A stretch of DNA of 64,000 nucleotides from WRAI01 sp031549605 (GCA_031549605.1 JAVBPM010000002.1:34345-98344); one strand, 5' to 3'; positions 35,619 to 45,148 are shown, numbered from the stretch's first letter. Program-made: numbers and translations. The notes: generated by a model from the letters alone, not told the origin.

Positions 35619-35967
35619 AGCGCTCCTCCTTGCCCATGTCGGACAGCATATTGCTGATTTTGGCGCCGTGGGCCAGCGAGTCGTCGAGAATAAAGGTCAG
35701 CTCGGGTGTGTGGTGCATGATAACGGCCTTACCCAACTCGCGGCGCAGGTGACCGGCCGCGCTGGTCAACCCCTTGACAACCTGCTTGCCGCCGTCGGCG
35801 GCGCCCAGCACGCTGACGTAGATTTTGGCGTGGCGAAAATCACGGCTGACGTCGGCGTGTGTCAGCGTGTAGAAGGCGTCCAGACGAGGGTCCTTGAGCG
35901 AGCGCGTCAGGCTTGACAACGCTTGCAGCACCTGCTGGTTGATTTGATCGCTGCGTGTATCGGACAT
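35605..35967 (-). CDS. rbfA: 30S ribosome-binding factor A
   Basis: 120 residues from the ATG after TAAGGAGGCCATT. The KH-like fold is evident: DPRLDAFYTLTHADVSRDFRHAKIYVSVLG, then AAGHLRRELGKAVIMHHTPELTFILDDSLAHGAKIS. It assists late maturation of the 30S subunit's 16S rRNA 5' region. It lies between infB and nrnA, separated from infB by a GC-rich hairpin. Confidence 0.92.
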   Translation of the reverse strand: MSDTRSDQINQQVLQALSSLTRSLKDPRLDAFYTLTHADVSRDFRHAKIYVSVLGAADGGKQVVKGLTSAAGHLRRELGKAVIMHHTPELTFILDDSLAHGAKISNMLSDMGKEERYDAE

Positions 35968-35988
35968 AATGGCCTCCTTAGTGACGTT

Positions 35989-36011
35989 CGGGGCGCACAA
36001 CGTGCGCCCCG
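35989..36011 (-). promoter_or_regulatory. Hairpin between infB and rbfA
   Basis: Perfect 10-bp stem CGGGGCGCAC/GTGCGCCCCG with a 3-nt loop and no T-run. It shares the GCGCAC/GTGCGC core with the hairpin at 15844-15868. It may be a stability or processing element within the operon mRNA. Confidence 0.5.
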
Positions 36012-36017
36012 ATTTAT

Positions 36018-38354
36018 TTAGTCTTTAATTTCCTCGTTGATGTAGGCCTCGATGATGTCGCCTTCCTTGAGGTCGTTGTATTTTTCAATGTTCATGCCGC
36101 ACTCGTAGCCCTGCGCCACCTCGCGCGCGTCGTCCTTGAAGCGCTTGAGCGACTCGAGCACGCCCTCGTGCACGACAACGCCGTCACGCAGCAGCCGGAC
36201 ATGGGCGTTGCGCACGATTTTGCCGTCCTGCACGTAGCATCCGGCGACGGTGCCGACGCCGGTGACCTTGAACACCTGACGCACCTCGGCACGACCCAGC
36301 ACCACCTCGCGGAACTTGGGGTCAAGCAGGCCCTTCATGGCCGCCTCCATCTGTTCGATGCACTCGTAGATAACGCGGTAGAGTCGAATGTCGACGTTGT
36401 TGCGCGACGCGCTGTCGCGCGCGGCGGGGTCGGGTCGGACGTTAAAGCCAATCAAGATGGCGTTGGATGTGGCGCTCAGCAGAATGTCATTCTCGCTGAT
36501 GGCGCCGACGCCGACGTGGATAATCTTGACACGCACCTCTTCGTTGCTCAGCTTCTCGAGCGAGGCCTTGACGGCTTCGGCCGAGCCCTGCACGTCGGCC
36601 TTGACGACCAGACGCAGCTCTTTGACCTGACCCTCTTTAATCTGAGCAAAGAGGTTGTCGAGCGACACGGCTGTGCCCGAGCGGCCTTTTTCCTCGCGCT
36701 CGGCCTGCTTGCGCTGATCGACCAGCTCGCGAGCCATGCGCTCGTCCTGAACGGCGAAGAACTGGTCACCGGCGCCCGGCACTTCGGACAGACCCGTGAT
36801 TTCCACCGGCACACTGGGCCCGGCCTCGGTCAGCTTCATGCCGTTTTCGTTTTGCATGGCGCGGACGTGGCCAACCGTCATGCCGGCCAGAATAATGTCG
36901 CCGACGCGCAGCGTGCCGTTCTGCACCAGCAGCGTGGCGATAGGCCCGCGGCCTTTATCCAGCCGCGCTTCGATGACCGTGCCCTTACCGGCGCGGTTGG
37001 GGTTGGCTTTGAGCTGCTTCATTTCGGCCGTCAGCATAACCATCTCCAGCAGGTGCTCGATGCCCTCGCCGGTCTTGGCCGAAATCTTGCAAACAACGGT
37101 CTCGCCGCCCCACTCCTCGCTGACCAGGCCGTGCTCGGTCAGCTGCTGCATGATGCGGTCGGGGTTGGCGGCCGGTTTATCCATTTTGTTGACGGCGACG
37201 ATGATGGGCACCTCGGCGGCTCGCGCGTGGTTAATAGCCTCAATCGTCTGCGGCATAATGCCGTCATCGGCGGCGACAACCAGAATGGCAATGTCGGTCG
37301 CCATCGCGCCACGGGCACGCATGGAAGTAAAGGCGGCGTGGCCCGGTGTGTCGAGGAAGGTAATCTTGTGGTCGCCCACCGGCACGCGGTAGGCGCCGAT
37401 GTGCTGTGTGATGCCGCCGGCCTCACCGGCCGTGACGCTGGTTTCGCGGATGGCGTCGAGCAGCGACGTTTTGCCGTGGTCGACGTGGCCCATGACCACG
37501 ACGACGGGGTCGCGCGGCAGCAGCGCCTCCTCGGCGTCGGCGCTGTCGTCAATGAGGCGCTCCTCGATGGTGACGACGACCTCACGCTCGACCTTAGCGC
37601 CCAATTCCATGGCGCACAGGCTGGCGGTCTCAAAATCGATAATCTGGCTGAGGCTGGCCATTACGCCCAGCTTCATCAGCTGTTTGACAACCTCGGTGCC
37701 CGTTTTCTTCATGCGCGAAGCCAGCTCGGCGACTGAAATCTCGTCGCCGATGGTGACTTTAATGGGCTGCTTTTTCAGCGCCTCCAACTGCAGGCGGCGC
37801 ATCTTTTCCTGCTCCTCCTGACGGCGCTTTTGACTGACAAAGCCGGGCTTCTTATCAGCGGCACGCTTAATCTTCTGCTTGCCCTGCTGCGGCTGCATTT
37901 TGTCGGCGTAGTGCGGCACAACGGTGTCGATGCGCTCGTCGTACTTGGACAGGTCAACCTGTCCGCCGCGCGTGTCGACGGTGCGTGTGCGCTCACCGGT
38001 AAACTTCGGCTGCGTCGTCAGCTGGCCCGGCTTGGGCTGCTCGCCGGCCACGGGGGCAGTCGGCTGCCCTGCGGTGGGCGCTGCCGGTGTTGTCGGCTGC
38101 GCTACCGGCTCAGGCTCAGGGGCCTTAGGCGGCTCGGGCTCGTGGTAGGTCTCGGCAAAGACGACAGCAATGTCTTCGATTTGGTGGTGTTGCGTGATGT
38201 AATCAAAGACAAGGTTCAGTTCATCGTCGGTCAGCGCCTGCATATGGTTTTTGGGCGCAGTTGCATAGTCGGTCAGAATGTCCGACACGACCTTCGATGG
38301 CAGATTGAGGTCTTTGGCCACCTCGTGGACCCGATATTTATTGATGTTACTCAC
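36018..38354 (-). CDS. infB: Translation initiation factor IF-2
   Basis: 778 residues. The IF2 N-terminal domain ([21 protein letters not shown]) is followed by a Pro/Glu-rich linker (about 70-120) and a basic region ([23 protein letters not shown]). The GTPase motifs are [17 protein letters not shown] (G1), [18 protein letters not shown] (G3), and NKMDK (G4). C-terminal domains include [14 protein letters not shown] and [23 protein letters not shown]. It places initiator tRNA on the 30S subunit. Confidence 0.96.
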   Translation of the reverse strand: MSNINKYRVHEVAKDLNLPSKVVSDILTDYATAPKNHMQALTDDELNLVFDYITQHHQIEDIAVVFAETYHEPEPPKAPEPEPVAQPTTPAAPTAGQPTAPVAGEQPKPGQLTTQPKFTGERTRTVDTRGGQVDLSKYDERIDTVVPHYADKMQPQQGKQKIKRAADKKPGFVSQKRRQEEQEKMRRLQLEALKKQPIKVTIGDEISVAELASRMKKTGTEVVKQLMKLGVMASLSQIIDFETASLCAMELGAKVEREVVVTIEERLIDDSADAEEALLPRDPVVVVMGHVDHGKTSLLDAIRETSVTAGEAGGITQHIGAYRVPVGDHKITFLDTPGHAAFTSMRARGAMATDIAILVVAADDGIMPQTIEAINHARAAEVPIIVAVNKMDKPAANPDRIMQQLTEHGLVSEEWGGETVVCKISAKTGEGIEHLLEMVMLTAEMKQLKANPNRAGKGTVIEARLDKGRGPIATLLVQNGTLRVGDIILAGMTVGHVRAMQNENGMKLTEAGPSVPVEITGLSEVPGAGDQFFAVQDERMARELVDQRKQAEREEKGRSGTAVSLDNLFAQIKEGQVKELRLVVKADVQGSAEAVKASLEKLSNEEVRVKIIHVGVGAISENDILLSATSNAILIGFNVRPDPAARDSASRNNVDIRLYRVIYECIEQMEAAMKGLLDPKFREVVLGRAEVRQVFKVTGVGTVAGCYVQDGKIVRNAHVRLLRDGVVVHEGVLESLKRFKDDAREVAQGYECGMNIEKYNDLKEGDIIEAYINEEIKD

Positions 38355-38379
38355 AGTATGCGCCGCCTCCTAAGACATT

Positions 38380-38694
38380 TCAGCTTTTTTCGTTAATACT
38401 CTTCTCTATTTCACGCGCCAGTCCGGCGTCGATGACGGCCGCCATGGCGCAAAGGGGTAATCCCAGTGCTTTGCCCAGTGCTAGCGTTGTGCAGTCCAGC
38501 ACCATGAGTGGTGCGTTTGCGCGGCGGGCGTGGGCTTCGGCCCGCTTTTTGGTGTTGTCGCTGGCGTCACTGGCCAGCACGACGAGGTGAACTTTTGAGC
38601 GGCGCTGTGACGCCTCGGCCACCGACGGTTCGCCGACAGCCAGCCGTCCGGCACGGCGGCAAAGGCCCAGCAGTCGCAGCACCTTGTCATTCAT
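38380..38694 (-). CDS. L7Ae/L30e-family RNA-binding protein YlxQ
   Basis: 104 residues. LLGLCRRAGRLAVGEPSVAEA and VHLVVLASDASDNTKKRAEAHARRANAPLMVL match the YlxQ (RplGA) branch of the L7Ae family, which binds kink-turn RNA. It overlaps ylxR by 8 nt and precedes infB, the usual Firmicutes order. Confidence 0.9.
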   Translation of the reverse strand: MNDKVLRLLGLCRRAGRLAVGEPSVAEASQRRSKVHLVVLASDASDNTKKRAEAHARRANAPLMVLDCTTLALGKALGLPLCAMAAVIDAGLAREIEKSINEKS

Positions 38695-38950
38695 GCGCCG
38701 GCCCCGCTTTGAGCGCCTCGTAAATGGCCGCGTCGACCGGCACCTTGAGGTGCCGCTCCAGCGCCCGGCTCTTTTGCGCCTTGGTGTGACAGGCGGGGTT
38801 GCCGCAGAGGTAGGCGCCGCGCCCGTTAAGCTTGCCGGCGATGTCGATCACAACCTGCCGGTCGGGCGTCAGCACGACACGCCGCAGCCGGTTCTTGGGC
38901 AGTTCCGCGCGGCAGGCCACACAATGGCGCAGGGGCACGCGCTTTGTCAT
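38687..38950 (-). CDS. YlxR (DUF448) RNA-binding protein
   Basis: 87 residues with RHCVACRAELPKNRLRRVV and the GRGAYLC motif (LNGRGAYLCGNPAC). YlxR is a small nucleic-acid-binding protein encoded between nusA and ylxQ. It overlaps nusA by 4 nt and ylxQ by 8 nt. Confidence 0.92.
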   Translation of the reverse strand: MTKRVPLRHCVACRAELPKNRLRRVVLTPDRQVVIDIAGKLNGRGAYLCGNPACHTKAQKSRALERHLKVPVDAAIYEALKAGPAHE

Positions 38951-40002
38951 AGCAAACTCGACTCCGACTTGATGTCGATTTTGACCTCGGTCAACCGCGC
39001 CGCCAACCGGGCGTTTTGACCGTCCTTGCCAATGGCCAGCGACAGCTGGTCGTCGGGCACGATGGCACGGCAGGCCTTGGGATCCTCGCCGATGATTTCA
39101 ACACTGATGACCTGAGCCGGCAGCAGAGCCGCCTTGACAAACTCGGCGTCATCGTCGCTGTAGGGCACGATGTCGATTTTCTCGCCGCCCAGCTCGGCGA
39201 CGACGCTGTTGACACGCGCGCCACGATTACCGACACAGGCGCCGATGGCGTCGACATCGGGATCGTTGGAGCGCACTGCCATTTTGGTACGGCTGCCCGC
39301 CTCGCGGGAAATGCCGCAAATCTCGACGATGCCGTCGCGCACTTCGGGCACCTCCAGCTCGAACAGGCGCTTGACCAGTCCGGCGTTGCTGCGCGAAATG
39401 AAAATCTGCGGGCCGCGGAACGAGTTGCGCACGTCGACAACGTAAACCGTGACGTGCTGGCCCTCGCGCAGCGTCGCGCTCTTAACCTGTTCGGCCAAGG
39501 GCAGCATAAGTTCGCCGCTCTCGTCGCCGACGACGTGCAGAAAGGCGTTGCCGTTGCGCGAGTCTATGCGCATGACGACACCGGTAAGTATCTCGTGCTC
39601 TTTGGAGGTGTAGTGCTGGAAAATAATGCCGCGCTCGGCCTCGCGAATGCCCTGAATGATGACCTGCTTGGCCGTTTGCGCGGCAATGCGACCAAAATCC
39701 TTGGTGGCAACGGGGATACGCAGCACGTCGCCATAGTTAAGCGTGGTGTCAATGGCGCGCGCGTCTTCTAATGTAATCTGCTGATGCTCGTCTTCAACCT
39801 CGTCTACGACGTTTTTGCAGACGACCATACGCATGGTCTTGGCCTTTTCATCCAGCTCCAGACTGACATTTTCGCCCTCGACGGTCGGGTCGTGCCGCAG
39901 CGCGGCGGTGACGGCCTGCGAGATTTTGTCGTACATGTATTCGCGCGGAATTCCTTTTTCTTTCTCGATTTGCACTATGGCATCGAAAAACTCGGCGTTC
40001 AT
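38947..40002 (-). CDS. nusA: Transcription termination/antitermination factor NusA
   Basis: 351 residues: N-terminal RNAP-binding domain (FFDAIVQIEKEKGIPREYMYDKISQAV), S1 domain (GIIFQHYTSKEHEILTGVVMRID), then KH1 and KH2 (GACVGNRGARVNSVVAELGGEKIDIVPYSDD; LSLAIGKDGQNARLAARLT). It lacks the C-terminal acidic repeats of proteobacterial NusA, as is normal in Firmicutes. It regulates pausing, termination and antitermination. Confidence 0.95.
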   Translation of the reverse strand: MNAEFFDAIVQIEKEKGIPREYMYDKISQAVTAALRHDPTVEGENVSLELDEKAKTMRMVVCKNVVDEVEDEHQQITLEDARAIDTTLNYGDVLRIPVATKDFGRIAAQTAKQVIIQGIREAERGIIFQHYTSKEHEILTGVVMRIDSRNGNAFLHVVGDESGELMLPLAEQVKSATLREGQHVTVYVVDVRNSFRGPQIFISRSNAGLVKRLFELEVPEVRDGIVEICGISREAGSRTKMAVRSNDPDVDAIGACVGNRGARVNSVVAELGGEKIDIVPYSDDDAEFVKAALLPAQVISVEIIGEDPKACRAIVPDDQLSLAIGKDGQNARLAARLTEVKIDIKSESSLL

Positions 40003-40050
40003 TGCAGATATGCGCCTCCTCTTAAATAAATGTGTCTCTTTTATAGGAAT

Positions 40051-40503
40051 TTATCCTTTATACAGCAACTGAATTACAGCGATGTCCGACTTGGCAAACG
40101 CCAGCCTTCGCCCGTTACTGTCAATCGCAATGTCGGGTGTCGCCTCGACCAGCACGCCCTGAAACACGCGCGCGCCGTCAATCGGTTTGTAGAGCTTTAT
40201 GGTTACGTCGCTGCCGATAAACTGGCGGCGCTGCTCGTCGGTGTGCAGCACCCGCTCAATGCCGGGCGACGATACTTCAAGACAATAGGCGTCGGGGATA
40301 AAATCGGTTTCGTCCAGCCATGGGTCGATGGCGCGACTCAGCGCCTCGCAGTCGTCGGTGCCGACACCGCCCGGCTTGTCGATGATGAGCCGCAGCACAT
40401 AGCCGGTGGCTTCCTTGCCGTACTCGACATGCCACAGCGTAAGGTTCAGCTGCTCGGCAATCGGCGCAGCGTATTGCTGTACGCGCTCGGCAATTTTGCT
40501 CAC
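40051..40503 (-). CDS. rimP: Ribosome maturation factor RimP
   Basis: 150 residues from the GTG at 40503, which has AAGGGGG upstream. LWHVEYGKEATGYVLRLIIDKPGGVGTDDCEALSRAIDPWLDE and YCLEVSSPGIERVL are the conserved RimP segments. It acts in 30S assembly. It is the first gene of the rimP-nusA-ylxR-ylxQ-infB-rbfA-nrnA-truB operon. The frame extends upstream to 40614, but that region holds the leader hairpin. Confidence 0.92.
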   Translation of the reverse strand: MSKIAERVQQYAAPIAEQLNLTLWHVEYGKEATGYVLRLIIDKPGGVGTDDCEALSRAIDPWLDETDFIPDAYCLEVSSPGIERVLHTDEQRRQFIGSDVTIKLYKPIDGARVFQGVLVEATPDIAIDSNGRRLAFAKSDIAVIQLLYKG

Positions 40504-40539
40504 CCGCTGACCCCCTTGAAAAGCGTATTTCAAAGCGAA

Positions 40540-40559
40540 AGAGTGGGCATACCCACTCT
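40540..40559 (-). promoter_or_regulatory. rimP leader hairpin
   Basis: AGAGTGGG-TATG-CCCACTCT, a perfect 8-bp stem with a tetraloop, in the transcribed leader 37 nt before the rimP start. A hairpin of this form is a recurrent feature of rimP-nusA leaders in Firmicutes and may be a NusA-responsive element. The assignment is by pattern only. Confidence 0.6.
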
Positions 40560-40626
40560 CAAAACAACCGTCTGCAACTTGAGTTTTCGCGTCAGTCAGG
40601 CGCGCAGACCGCACCTAGTGCTTTAC

Positions 40627-40654
40627 AGTATACCACAGCAAGGAAATAATGCAA
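40627..40654 (-). promoter_or_regulatory. Promoter of the rimP-nusA-infB operon
   Basis: TTGCAT, a 16-nt spacer, and TATACT on the minus strand, about 115 nt before the rimP start. Confidence 0.65.
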
Positions 40655-40762
40655 GCTTTTTTATCTTATTTCTGAAAACTCACCGGCTTTTCTGCTACCT
40701 GCGCCGATTTCGCCACTTCACGACAACATCCGCACCATTATATTTTGGGGCTATGTAAGTGT

Positions 40763-40786
40763 GCCGCAAGGTATTTCCCTTGCGGC
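40763..40786 (-). terminator. Hairpin downstream of the spoVT 3' part
   Basis: Perfect 9-bp stem GCCGCAAGG/CCTTGCGGC with a 6-nt loop, 5 nt after the stop codon at 40792. A T-run is lacking, so it would be a weak terminator or an mRNA 3' end. Confidence 0.5.
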
Positions 40787-40791
40787 GGCGC

Positions 40792-41241
40792 CTAGTTTTC
40801 CATCTGCTTTCCGAGAAAACCGGCCACGGTTTGCACCAGCTTGCTCTCGGTCTCGCCAACCGGCACTGTGGCATCGCCCAGCAGCAACACCACACAGCCC
40901 GACACGTCGCCCTCGGCCATGATGGGCGCGACCACGCCGACATGGGCGCGGTCGTTGCCATCGACCACGGTGATGGCGCGCTCGCTCTGCTTATGCAGAT
41001 ACACCTGCCGCGCCTCCATCATTTTTTCCAAATCCTCACCGATGCGCTTTTCGTTGAGTTCGCGGCGTTGCGGGCCGCTGGCGGCGATGACCGAGTCGCG
41101 GTCGGTAATGACGGCCGAATAGCCGCTTGTCTTATGCAGCGTATCACAAATCTGCGTCGCAAATGACGACATCTCACCCATGGGCGAGTACTTCTTAAAA
41201 ATCACTTCACCGTCTTTATCGGTGTAAATCTCCAGCGGGTC
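40792..41241 (-). pseudogene. spoVT: spoVT, displaced 3' part (GAF domain), fused in frame to the recombinase
   Basis: These 149 codons (from Asp at the crossover to the TAG stop) encode SpoVT residues about 32-180: the end of the AbrB domain (DPLEIYTDKDGEVIFKKYSP) and the GAF domain ending ETESKLVQTVAGFLGKQMEN. The DNA is GC-rich like the host. It has lost its own start and promoter and is now the C-terminal part of the recombinase reading frame. Joining it at the GA dinucleotide to 55599-55506 restores a 180-residue SpoVT with no frame correction. Confidence 0.9.
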
Positions 41242-42966
41242 GCCGCTGCTGATAACATTGACACTAAAGACCTTATCCTTTCGATTGGTACTCGATTGGA
41301 TTACTTGGGTCTGTAAGCTATCCTTAGTGTCATGCGGAAAATTTGTGGCGTTCTCCTGTGGCAACTCGCCTGTTTTGAGGAGTGCGTCAATATCCGCTTT
41401 TAGCTCGATTTCAATATGGTCTTCATAGACAATGATTTTATCAATGATGAGTTCCAAATCGGTTTTATCCAGCTTTTCTTTGTTTATCACATCATCGAAT
41501 ATATCCAGTGCAGTTTTGGCAATGCGGTTAACTCTGATAACTGTATTGCGACGATTGCTGGTGAGTTCAATTTGGTTATTTAATCCGTCTATCCGGTCAG
41601 ATAGCTCATCCAGCATCTCACGGTACATTTCGTCAATTGCTGTTTCCTTATCCGGATTTCGCATCAGCTCTTTGGCCTGCTGCCGGACTAATATCTTCAT
41701 TTCCGCTTGTGCATCGGAAATCTGATTTTGCAGCATTTCCAGAGTGCTTGTACTTTCCTTGACCGCCTGCTGTTCGTTTTTTAAGCTTTCATTCAGCTTG
41801 TCCAGCATTTCTGCCGAGTTATCCCGAACCTTCTGGACATAGGATTTCAACAATTTATCCAGAACATCAACTCTGGTATGGTGAGAGGTGCAGCCCTTGA
41901 GCCCACGCATATGATAACTGCCACAGGTGTAGGCGGGTTTTAAATCCCGGCGGCTCATGGAAAACATCGGGCTGCCGCAGTCACCGCAAAAGATGAAACC
42001 CGAATAAACATTATCGTTCTTCTTAACCCCACGGTAGTTGGTGGTAGAACGCTTTTTAAGTTGCTCCTGTGTGATGGCAAAGGTGCGGTAGTCGATAATT
42101 GGCTCGTGATTGTTTTCAAACACGATATGATCCATTTCGTCAGTCTTAACATCTGAACCATTTATTTTCTTGCGTTTGTATTTGCCTTGCCGCAGCGTGC
42201 CGATATAAAAATCATTGCATAAAATCTCTGATACGGTTACGATGCTCCACTCCGGCCGGGCTTTGATTTTGCACTCTTCGCCCCGTGCTTCCTTGCGCAG
42301 CTTTTCGCACATTCGTGGTGTGGGGATATGCTCGTCAGTTAGGTAGTTAGCGATTTTTTTGTAGCCGTCACCGGCATTGTAGAGTTCAAAAATCTTTTTG
42401 ACCACATCAGCTGCCGCTTCATCTATTTCAAAAGTCATCGTTTTGCTGTTGGTGATGACATAGCCATACGGCACCGAACAAACCCATTTGCCCTCGCTCT
42501 GGCGCCGCCCTATGACCGATTTAACCTTTTTACTTGTGTCGGTGACCGGCATTTCGTTGATTAAAAACCGGAACTGAATCGCCGTCCAGTCATCATAGGT
42601 GGGATAGTCAATACTGTCGCCGATAGAAATAATCCGCAGCCCTGCGTCACGCAAATCTTCAAGCTCCACAAGCCCTTTGCTGTTTCGGCGGGAGAATCGG
42701 CTGAAATCCTTGACGACCAAGATGTCATAGGTCATATCCAGCAGCTGCGGGCGGAGCTGCATATATCCCTCACGCTGCTCAAATGTGTAACCCGAGCGGT
42801 CACGGTCTTCATAAAAATCAAGGTTGCAACCGGGAAACTTCTTTGCTACAAAATCGGATATAATCGCCTTTTGGTTTTCAATAGAGGTGTTCTCCCGATC
42901 CATTTCTTCGTCAACCGAAATTCGGCAGTAGCCGGCTATATTCAATTTAACTTCCAGAGTAATCAC
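40792..42966 (-). CDS. Large serine recombinase (TnpX-like), fused in frame to the SpoVT C-terminus
   Basis: 724 residues. Residues 1-575 are the recombinase: resolvase domain with catalytic Ser17 in YCRIS, VVKDFSRFSRR, a recombinase domain (PYGYVITNSKTMTFEIDEAAADVVKKIF), a zinc ribbon (FCGDCGSPMF...CGSYHM.GLKGC), and a long coiled coil. Residues 576-724 are host SpoVT sequence, entered at the attachment site. After excision the recombinase would instead end with a 28-residue tail from the other end of the element (603 residues in all). The GTG at 42966 is given as the start; later starts before residue 9 are possible. It mediates integration and excision of the element. Confidence 0.9.
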   Translation of the reverse strand: MITLEVKLNIAGYCRISVDEEMDRENTSIENQKAIISDFVAKKFPGCNLDFYEDRDRSGYTFEQREGYMQLRPQLLDMTYDILVVKDFSRFSRRNSKGLVELEDLRDAGLRIISIGDSIDYPTYDDWTAIQFRFLINEMPVTDTSKKVKSVIGRRQSEGKWVCSVPYGYVITNSKTMTFEIDEAAADVVKKIFELYNAGDGYKKIANYLTDEHIPTPRMCEKLRKEARGEECKIKARPEWSIVTVSEILCNDFYIGTLRQGKYKRKKINGSDVKTDEMDHIVFENNHEPIIDYRTFAITQEQLKKRSTTNYRGVKKNDNVYSGFIFCGDCGSPMFSMSRRDLKPAYTCGSYHMRGLKGCTSHHTRVDVLDKLLKSYVQKVRDNSAEMLDKLNESLKNEQQAVKESTSTLEMLQNQISDAQAEMKILVRQQAKELMRNPDKETAIDEMYREMLDELSDRIDGLNNQIELTSNRRNTVIRVNRIAKTALDIFDDVINKEKLDKTDLELIIDKIIVYEDHIEIELKADIDALLKTGELPQENATNFPHDTKDSLQTQVIQSSTNRKDKVFSVNVISSGDPLEIYTDKDGEVIFKKYSPMGEMSSFATQICDTLHKTSGYSAVITDRDSVIAASGPQRRELNEKRIGEDLEKMMEARQVYLHKQSERAITVVDGNDRAHVGVVAPIMAEGDVSGCVVLLLGDATVPVGETESKLVQTVAGFLGKQMEN
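41231..41264. other. Left attachment site (att) of the element in spoVT
   Basis: Host sequence ends in the core GGGTC (41237-41241). The element side carries the arm GATAACATTGACAC (41251-41264). The same arm, inverted, lies at 55482-55495. The GA crossover dinucleotide (minus strand) is at 41241-41240, the first two bases of Asp576 of the fused frame. Confidence 0.85.
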
Positions 42967-42984
42967 CTCGATTCAATTATTGTG

Positions 42985-43020
42985 TGATAACATTGTATCA
43001 TAAGATTTGGAAAGATGCAA
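42985..43020 (-). promoter_or_regulatory. Recombinase promoter overlapping a copy of the att arm
   Basis: TTGCAT, a 17-nt spacer, and TACAAT (42992-43020, minus strand). The 11-nt sequence TGATAACATTG at 42985-42995, identical to the start of the left att arm, overlaps the -10 box. Recombinase binding here could repress its own gene. Confidence 0.65.
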
Positions 43021-43021
43021 G

Positions 43022-43064
43022 AAAAATAAAACAAGAGTCATCGTTTTTAGATGGCTCCTGTTTT
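43022..43064 (-). terminator. Terminator of the ATPase-phosphorylase operon
   Basis: Minus-strand stem AAAACAGGAGCCATC with GATGACTCTTGTTTT (two mismatches, 7-nt loop), followed by ATTTTTC. It separates the phosphorylase gene from the recombinase promoter. Confidence 0.7.
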
Positions 43065-43071
43065 GAAAAGC

Positions 43072-43839
43072 TTATAGTGCAAGACAACAATCTAATGATA
43101 ATTTAAGCACTGTTTCTCTTATATCCTCCCGCAAATGCCAATCTCTTCTATCCCATGCTTCACCACTTAAGTCATCCCCTGAATATAGAATTTGACCAAA
43201 GATTACATTCCTAAATTCAGCGACAGCCATAAAAGCAGAGGTTTCCATTTCAACAGTCGTGCAGCCTTCTTGTTTGCGTAATTCAATTTTGCCCTTTGTT
43301 TCTCTAAAAAATCCATCAGTGGTCCATGTTTTAACTTTTATGTAGTTAAATTCATTTTCGCTCAATGTTTTTTCTATACATTTTACTGCATATTCATTTG
43401 CGATTACTTCCCGAGATGGCGGCAAATAATGATAAGATGTCCCTTCATCTCTAATTGCGGAAACAGGAATCAGTAGATTGCCTACAGGTAAATCTTTTGT
43501 GAGAACCCCACAACCGCCACAAGCAATGAATTTTGTGCAGCCTATGGCATTTAATTCATCTATCATACCAGCAGCAATTGGAGCACCCACAGACATATGC
43601 ACAACAGCAATTTTTTTATCTTTATATGCAAATTCATAAACCGGATAAAAATATGACTCAAATTTCAAAGTGTATTTAATTTCATATGGAAATTCATTTT
43701 TAAGTTTTTCAATAGCATCTCCAAAAAAACACATCACAACATTTTCAGATATGTCTATCTTTTTGTGAATTGTATTTGGATTTATAAATCCATCTCTGTC
43801 ATCGTCATATTCAAGAATTGGAAACTCTTTTTTTAACAT
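43072..43839 (-). CDS. Nucleoside phosphorylase-family protein
   Basis: 255 residues from the ATG at 43839 (MLKKEFPILEYDDD); an ATG at 43863 would add eight residues that overlap the upstream gene. Family motifs: VVMCFFGDAI, VVHMSVGAPIAAGM, FIACGGCGVL, GCTTVEMETSAFMAVAEF, and GQILYSGDDLSGEAW, the last two being the nucleoside-ribose and base pocket segments. It resembles uridine/purine phosphorylases of the PNP_UDP superfamily. It follows the DUF4143 ATPase by 16 nt as cargo of the mobile element. It could be a metabolic passenger or part of a defence pair; neither is shown. Confidence 0.75.
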   Translation of the reverse strand: MLKKEFPILEYDDDRDGFINPNTIHKKIDISENVVMCFFGDAIEKLKNEFPYEIKYTLKFESYFYPVYEFAYKDKKIAVVHMSVGAPIAAGMIDELNAIGCTKFIACGGCGVLTKDLPVGNLLIPVSAIRDEGTSYHYLPPSREVIANEYAVKCIEKTLSENEFNYIKVKTWTTDGFFRETKGKIELRKQEGCTTVEMETSAFMAVAEFRNVIFGQILYSGDDLSGEAWDRRDWHLREDIRETVLKLSLDCCLAL

Positions 43840-43855
43840 AATTCTTTTTTCTCCT

Positions 43856-45148
43856 CTATCCAATCATCTCAATTGCCCAAAGTGGCAAATTAAGCAGCCA
43901 ATCTTCTTTTTTGTAATCCGCCATTGAGGTGCGAACCGAAAGCTTCGGGTTATATTTATCCCGATAAACCTTAATGCTCTTTGCTTGCAAATTTACTTCA
44001 GCTTTTACTTCAACCGGAATGACATCTTCGCCGTTGTCTATCACAAAATCAACTTCGGCGGTGCCGCTTTCACTCGTCCAGTAGTAAGGCTCAATTCCCG
44101 GCAAAGTCATAAATTGTTGCAACACATATTGCTCTGTAAGCGCACCTTTGAACTCCTTAAACAATGCGTTGCCGTCAATCAAAGTGTCCTGGCGAAGCCT
44201 CACCATACACGAAAGCAATCCCACATCAACAATAAACAGTTTGAACGCTTTCAAATCTTCATAGGCTTTAAGCGGCAAGCTGGGTGATGTCACACGATGA
44301 ACCTTATGCACCAAACCACAGTCATAAAGCCACAAAAGCGCAAGCTCAAAATCTTTTGCCCGGCCGCCTTCTTTGACAAGCCCGTAAAGAAACTTTTTGT
44401 TTTCACGGGTAAGCTGTGCCGGAATGCTGTTCCAAATCATGCGGATGCGAGGCACAACATCATTCGGAGCATGTTTTGAAAAATCCTGCTCATATGCAGT
44501 CAGAATACGTTGCTGTACCTCCCTTGCCTCATTAAAATCCCGATTGTCTGCAAAAGCCTGTACCACCTCCGGCATTCCGCCAACATAGTAATAATGTTTA
44601 AGCAGATCAATATACTCCTGCTTAAACGTGGTCGCCATAGCAAAATCGCCTTTATTTAATAGTTCGACAAACTGTTCTTTGCCAAGTGCCTGCATAAATT
44701 CCGTGAATGAAAGCGGATATAAATCCATAAAATCCACTTTCCCTACAGGAAAAGAAGTTCCCTGATGAAGAGCAACGCCAAGCAGCGATCCGGCACAAAC
44801 AATCTGATATTCTGGTGCGTTTTCATTAAAATATTTCAATGAACCCAACGCTTTCGGTACTTCTTGTATTTCGTCAAAAATGAGAAGTGTATTCGCAGGG
44901 TCTATTTTATGCCCTGCATACAACTCAAGACCGGTTATAATCCGGTCAATTTTCATGTCGGTTTCAAACAATTCTTTCATCTGCGGATTGTTATCAAAGC
45001 TGATGTATAGCGTTTCCTTGTAGTTGTTATTGCCAAACTCTTTCATCAGCCATGTTTTGCCGACCTGACGGGCACCTCTGATGATCAGTGGCTTTCTGTT
45101 TTTCTTTTTCTTCCATTTTTCAAGTTCTTTTATAGCAGTACGAATCAT
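43856..45148 (-). CDS. AAA ATPase with DUF4143 nuclease-like C-terminus
   Basis: 430 residues from the ATG with GAGGTG upstream. The AAA_14 domain has Walker A IIRGARQVGKTWLM (about residues 22-35), Walker B LLIFDEIQEVP, and sensor VCAGSLLGVAL. The DUF4143 part (about 190-430) includes YVGGMPEVVQAF and a PD-(D/E)xK-like ESGTAEVDFVIDNG..VIPVEVKAE segment. This family is widespread in bacteria and archaea and mostly of unknown function. It is the first gene of a two-gene operon with the phosphorylase. Confidence 0.85.
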   Translation of the reverse strand: MIRTAIKELEKWKKKKNRKPLIIRGARQVGKTWLMKEFGNNNYKETLYISFDNNPQMKELFETDMKIDRIITGLELYAGHKIDPANTLLIFDEIQEVPKALGSLKYFNENAPEYQIVCAGSLLGVALHQGTSFPVGKVDFMDLYPLSFTEFMQALGKEQFVELLNKGDFAMATTFKQEYIDLLKHYYYVGGMPEVVQAFADNRDFNEAREVQQRILTAYEQDFSKHAPNDVVPRIRMIWNSIPAQLTRENKKFLYGLVKEGGRAKDFELALLWLYDCGLVHKVHRVTSPSLPLKAYEDLKAFKLFIVDVGLLSCMVRLRQDTLIDGNALFKEFKGALTEQYVLQQFMTLPGIEPYYWTSESGTAEVDFVIDNGEDVIPVEVKAEVNLQAKSIKVYRDKYNPKLSVRTSMADYKKEDWLLNLPLWAIEMIG

